Assembly: GCF_024655635.1 (NCBI RefSeq)
Contig: NZ_JANLGI010000024.1
Coordinates: 1-50,822, forward strand
DNA length: 50,822 nucleotides
Reading direction: 5' to 3'
DNA from: Allobosea sp. 47.2.35
Lineage (GTDB): Bacteria; Pseudomonadota; Alphaproteobacteria; Rhizobiales; Beijerinckiaceae
Part shown: piece after piece, positions 49,380 through 50,822 of the stretch
Numbering within the stretch: position 1 is the first letter of the stretch
How the letters are laid out: each line of letters starts with the position of its first letter
Notes under the pieces: generated by a model
The model's database searches: none
What the model was told of the DNA's origin: nothing
What the model saw: the letters and a program-made list of their open reading frames with translations, nothing else
Position numbers and translations under genes: made by a program

Positions 49380-50519
49380 TCAATCGTCCCTTGCGAGCAG
49401 CGCGGCGACCAGGGTCGCGCTTTCGCCGATATCATTGCCGAGCCCGGCTGCTGCGAGATTGCGGGCGATGGCCGCTTCGTCGATCTCCAGCCCTTCCGCG
49501 ACCGTCGCCATGGCATCGGCGGCGCCGGCCGCGAGCAGGAAGAGATCGGCCAGCGCCGGGCCTTCCGCCTGCCAGCCGCCGAGGCCACGCTCCTGCTCCG
49601 CGGGGAGGCCTGCGAGGATGCCGGCGACGAGACCGGGCGCGCGCAGGCTGGCGGAGAGCGCGACCTGACAGCCGGTCGGGTTGCGCTTATGGGCCATGGC
49701 TGAGGAGCCGCCGCGGCCAGGAATAGCGGGTTCGCGGGCCTCGGCGATGCCGTTCTGGGCCAGAAGCGAGACGTCGCGCGCCATCTTGCCGAGCGCGCCG
49801 ATGGCGATGGCGAGGGCCGCCGCGATGCCGGCGATGCCGCCGCGGCGGGCATGCCAGGGCGGTGCGTCGGGGAGGCCTAGCGCGGCGGCAAGGCCGGCGG
49901 AGACGGCAGCGGCCTTGCCGCCGAGGCCGGCTCGGGAGCCGGCCGCGCCGCCGAATTGCAGGGCGGCACCTGCCTGGACTTCATGGCGCAGACGGGCCGC
50001 GGCTTCCGCGACGCCAGCCTGCCAATGCGTGATGCGCAAGCCAAAGCCGATCGGCAGTGCATCCTGCAACAGTGTACGGCCGATCGCCGGTGTCGCGGCA
50101 TGGCGCCGGGCGAGGATGGCAAGCGCCGTCGTGATGCGGGACAGGTCGTGATCGAGCAGGCCGTTCGCGGTGCGGATCTGACAGGCCAGCACCGTGTCGG
50201 CGACATCCTGGCTGGTCGCGCCCTTGTGCAGGGCCTTGGCGGCGTCACCGCTCAAGGCGGCGCGCAGGCGCGCCACCAGCGGGATTGCCAGTGTGCCGGC
50301 GAGCGCCGCTTCTTCGGCCAGTTCGGCGGGGTCGATCGTGATCGAAGCGCAGAGTGCGGCGATGGCTTCGGCGGCCTCGGTGTCGATCAGGCCTTCGGCT
50401 GCCTCGGCGCGGGCCAGCTCCGCCTCGAAGGCGAGTGCATGGCGCAACGTGGCCGCGTCCGAGAACGCGGCCAGCATGGCTGGGGTCGTCGCCGGCCTTG
50501 CGCGGAGAAGCCCGCTCAC
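49380..50519 (-). CDS. pcaB: 3-carboxy-cis,cis-muconate cycloisomerase
   Basis: A 379-residue member of the fumarase/aspartase superfamily with the signature [12 protein letters not shown] and a Gly-Ala-Thr-Ser-Gln-Asp segment. It closes 3-carboxymuconate to 4-carboxymuconolactone in protocatechuate degradation. The GTG start overlaps the pcaJ stop as GTGA; the pcaL ATG follows its stop by 10 bases. Slightly shorter than some PcaB proteins at the C-terminus. Confidence 0.93.
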   Translation of the reverse strand: MSGLLRARPATTPAMLAAFSDAATLRHALAFEAELARAEAAEGLIDTEAAEAIAALCASITIDPAELAEEAALAGTLAIPLVARLRAALSGDAAKALHKGATSQDVADTVLACQIRTANGLLDHDLSRITTALAILARRHAATPAIGRTLLQDALPIGFGLRITHWQAGVAEAAARLRHEVQAGAALQFGGAAGSRAGLGGKAAAVSAGLAAALGLPDAPPWHARRGGIAGIAAALAIAIGALGKMARDVSLLAQNGIAEAREPAIPGRGGSSAMAHKRNPTGCQVALSASLRAPGLVAGILAGLPAEQERGLGGWQAEGPALADLFLLAAGAADAMATVAEGLEIDEAAIARNLAAAGLGNDIGESATLVAALLARDD

Positions 50520-50822
50520 GCGGCCTTTGCGAGGCTTGGCGCAACAGTGAAGGCGGCCTGCGTCTTCGCCTTGATCTCGTCGAGCGTGACGCCCGGGGCG
50601 ATCTCGATCAGGGTGAGCCCGCCGCCATTGGCCTTGTCGCAGGTCATCACGCAGAGATCGGTGATGATCATGTCGACGACGCCGGCCCCGGTCAGCGGCA
50701 GGGAGCAGCGCTCCAGCACCTTGGATTCGCCGGCCTTGTTGGCGTGGTCCATCACGACGATGACCCGCTTGACGCCGGCGACGAGGTCCATCGCGCCGCC
50801 CATGCCCTTCACCATCTTGCCG
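50516..50822 (-). CDS. pcaJ: 3-oxoadipate CoA-transferase subunit B, C-terminal part
   Basis: The last 101 codons of a gene that continues beyond the right edge. The residues [22 protein letters not shown] and Leu-Pro-Leu-Thr-Gly-x-Gly-Val-Val-Asp are typical of the beta subunit of succinyl-CoA:3-oxoacid CoA-transferases. In front of pcaB this fits PcaJ, which makes 3-oxoadipyl-CoA with PcaI. PcaI and protocatechuate dioxygenase genes are expected to the right. Confidence 0.92.
   Translation of the reverse strand, partial: GKMVKGMGGAMDLVAGVKRVIVVMDHANKAGESKVLERCSLPLTGAGVVDMIITDLCVMTCDKANGGGLTLIEIAPGVTLDEIKAKTQAAFTVAPSLAKAA

Overview
The window reads as chromosome of a high-GC alphaproteobacterium, most likely Hyphomicrobiales (Bosea or Bradyrhizobium-like; genus not certain). 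The pointers are an Lrp-type putR facing putA, a fused PcaD-PcaC enzyme, many orphan or complete solute importers with Tat-type or Sec signals, FCD-type GntR regulators and strongly GC-biased third codon positions. No rRNA, tRNA or CRISPR array was found.

Region 1 (1 to about 8.5 kb) is a mobile island, clearly AT-richer than the rest. It carries a possible IS21-like end at the left edge, two small secreted proteins, a McrA-like HNH nuclease, a leftward group (zinc-ribbon protein, small unknown, SpoT-like HD hydrolase, ribbon-helix-helix protein, 805-residue P-loop NTPase), an excisionase-like HTH protein and a P4-type tyrosine integrase. Two non-coding stretches sit inside it: a hairpin-rich one (5881-6357) and a very AT-rich one (6574-7023).

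Region 2 (8.5-19.8 kb) is a proline/hydroxyproline module. putR/putA are followed by a trans-3-hydroxy-L-proline dehydratase (Cys/Thr active-site pair), a GntR-aldehyde dehydrogenase-amidase operon, and on the other strand a Ldh2-family reductase suited to reduce pyrroline-2-carboxylate to proline, plus an amino-acid binding protein. Together they could convert trans-3-hydroxyproline to proline and then glutamate.

Region 3 (20-22.7 kb) is an operon of an HpcH/HpaI aldolase, a cupin and a DUF6282-like metal hydrolase, closed by a strong bidirectional terminator. Region 4 (22.7-28.9 kb) has a leftward operon (class I fumarase/tartrate dehydratase alpha and beta, quinone oxidoreductase, IclR, Bug-type binding protein) and, divergently, a HAL/PAL-family lyase whose MIO-forming Ala-Ser-Gly is replaced by Gln-Ser-Asp. 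A perfect 12-bp inverted repeat lies between them. This is the best candidate for undescribed biochemistry.

Region 5 (28.9-41.2 kb) is a GntR regulator and a long rightward operon: a peptide-type importer without ATPases, a creatininase-family protein, a complete spermidine/putrescine-type importer, an RraA-like protein lacking the aldolase Arg, a gamma-glutamyltransferase without signal peptide and a D-2-hydroxyacid dehydrogenase. It looks like uptake and stepwise breakdown of an amide or gamma-glutamyl compound. Region 6 (41.3-50.8 kb) is aromatic catabolism: a branched-chain-type importer (livFGMH plus binding protein), pobA, pobR and the pca genes pcaL(DC), pcaB and the cut pcaJ, which bring 4-hydroxybenzoate into the beta-ketoadipate pathway.
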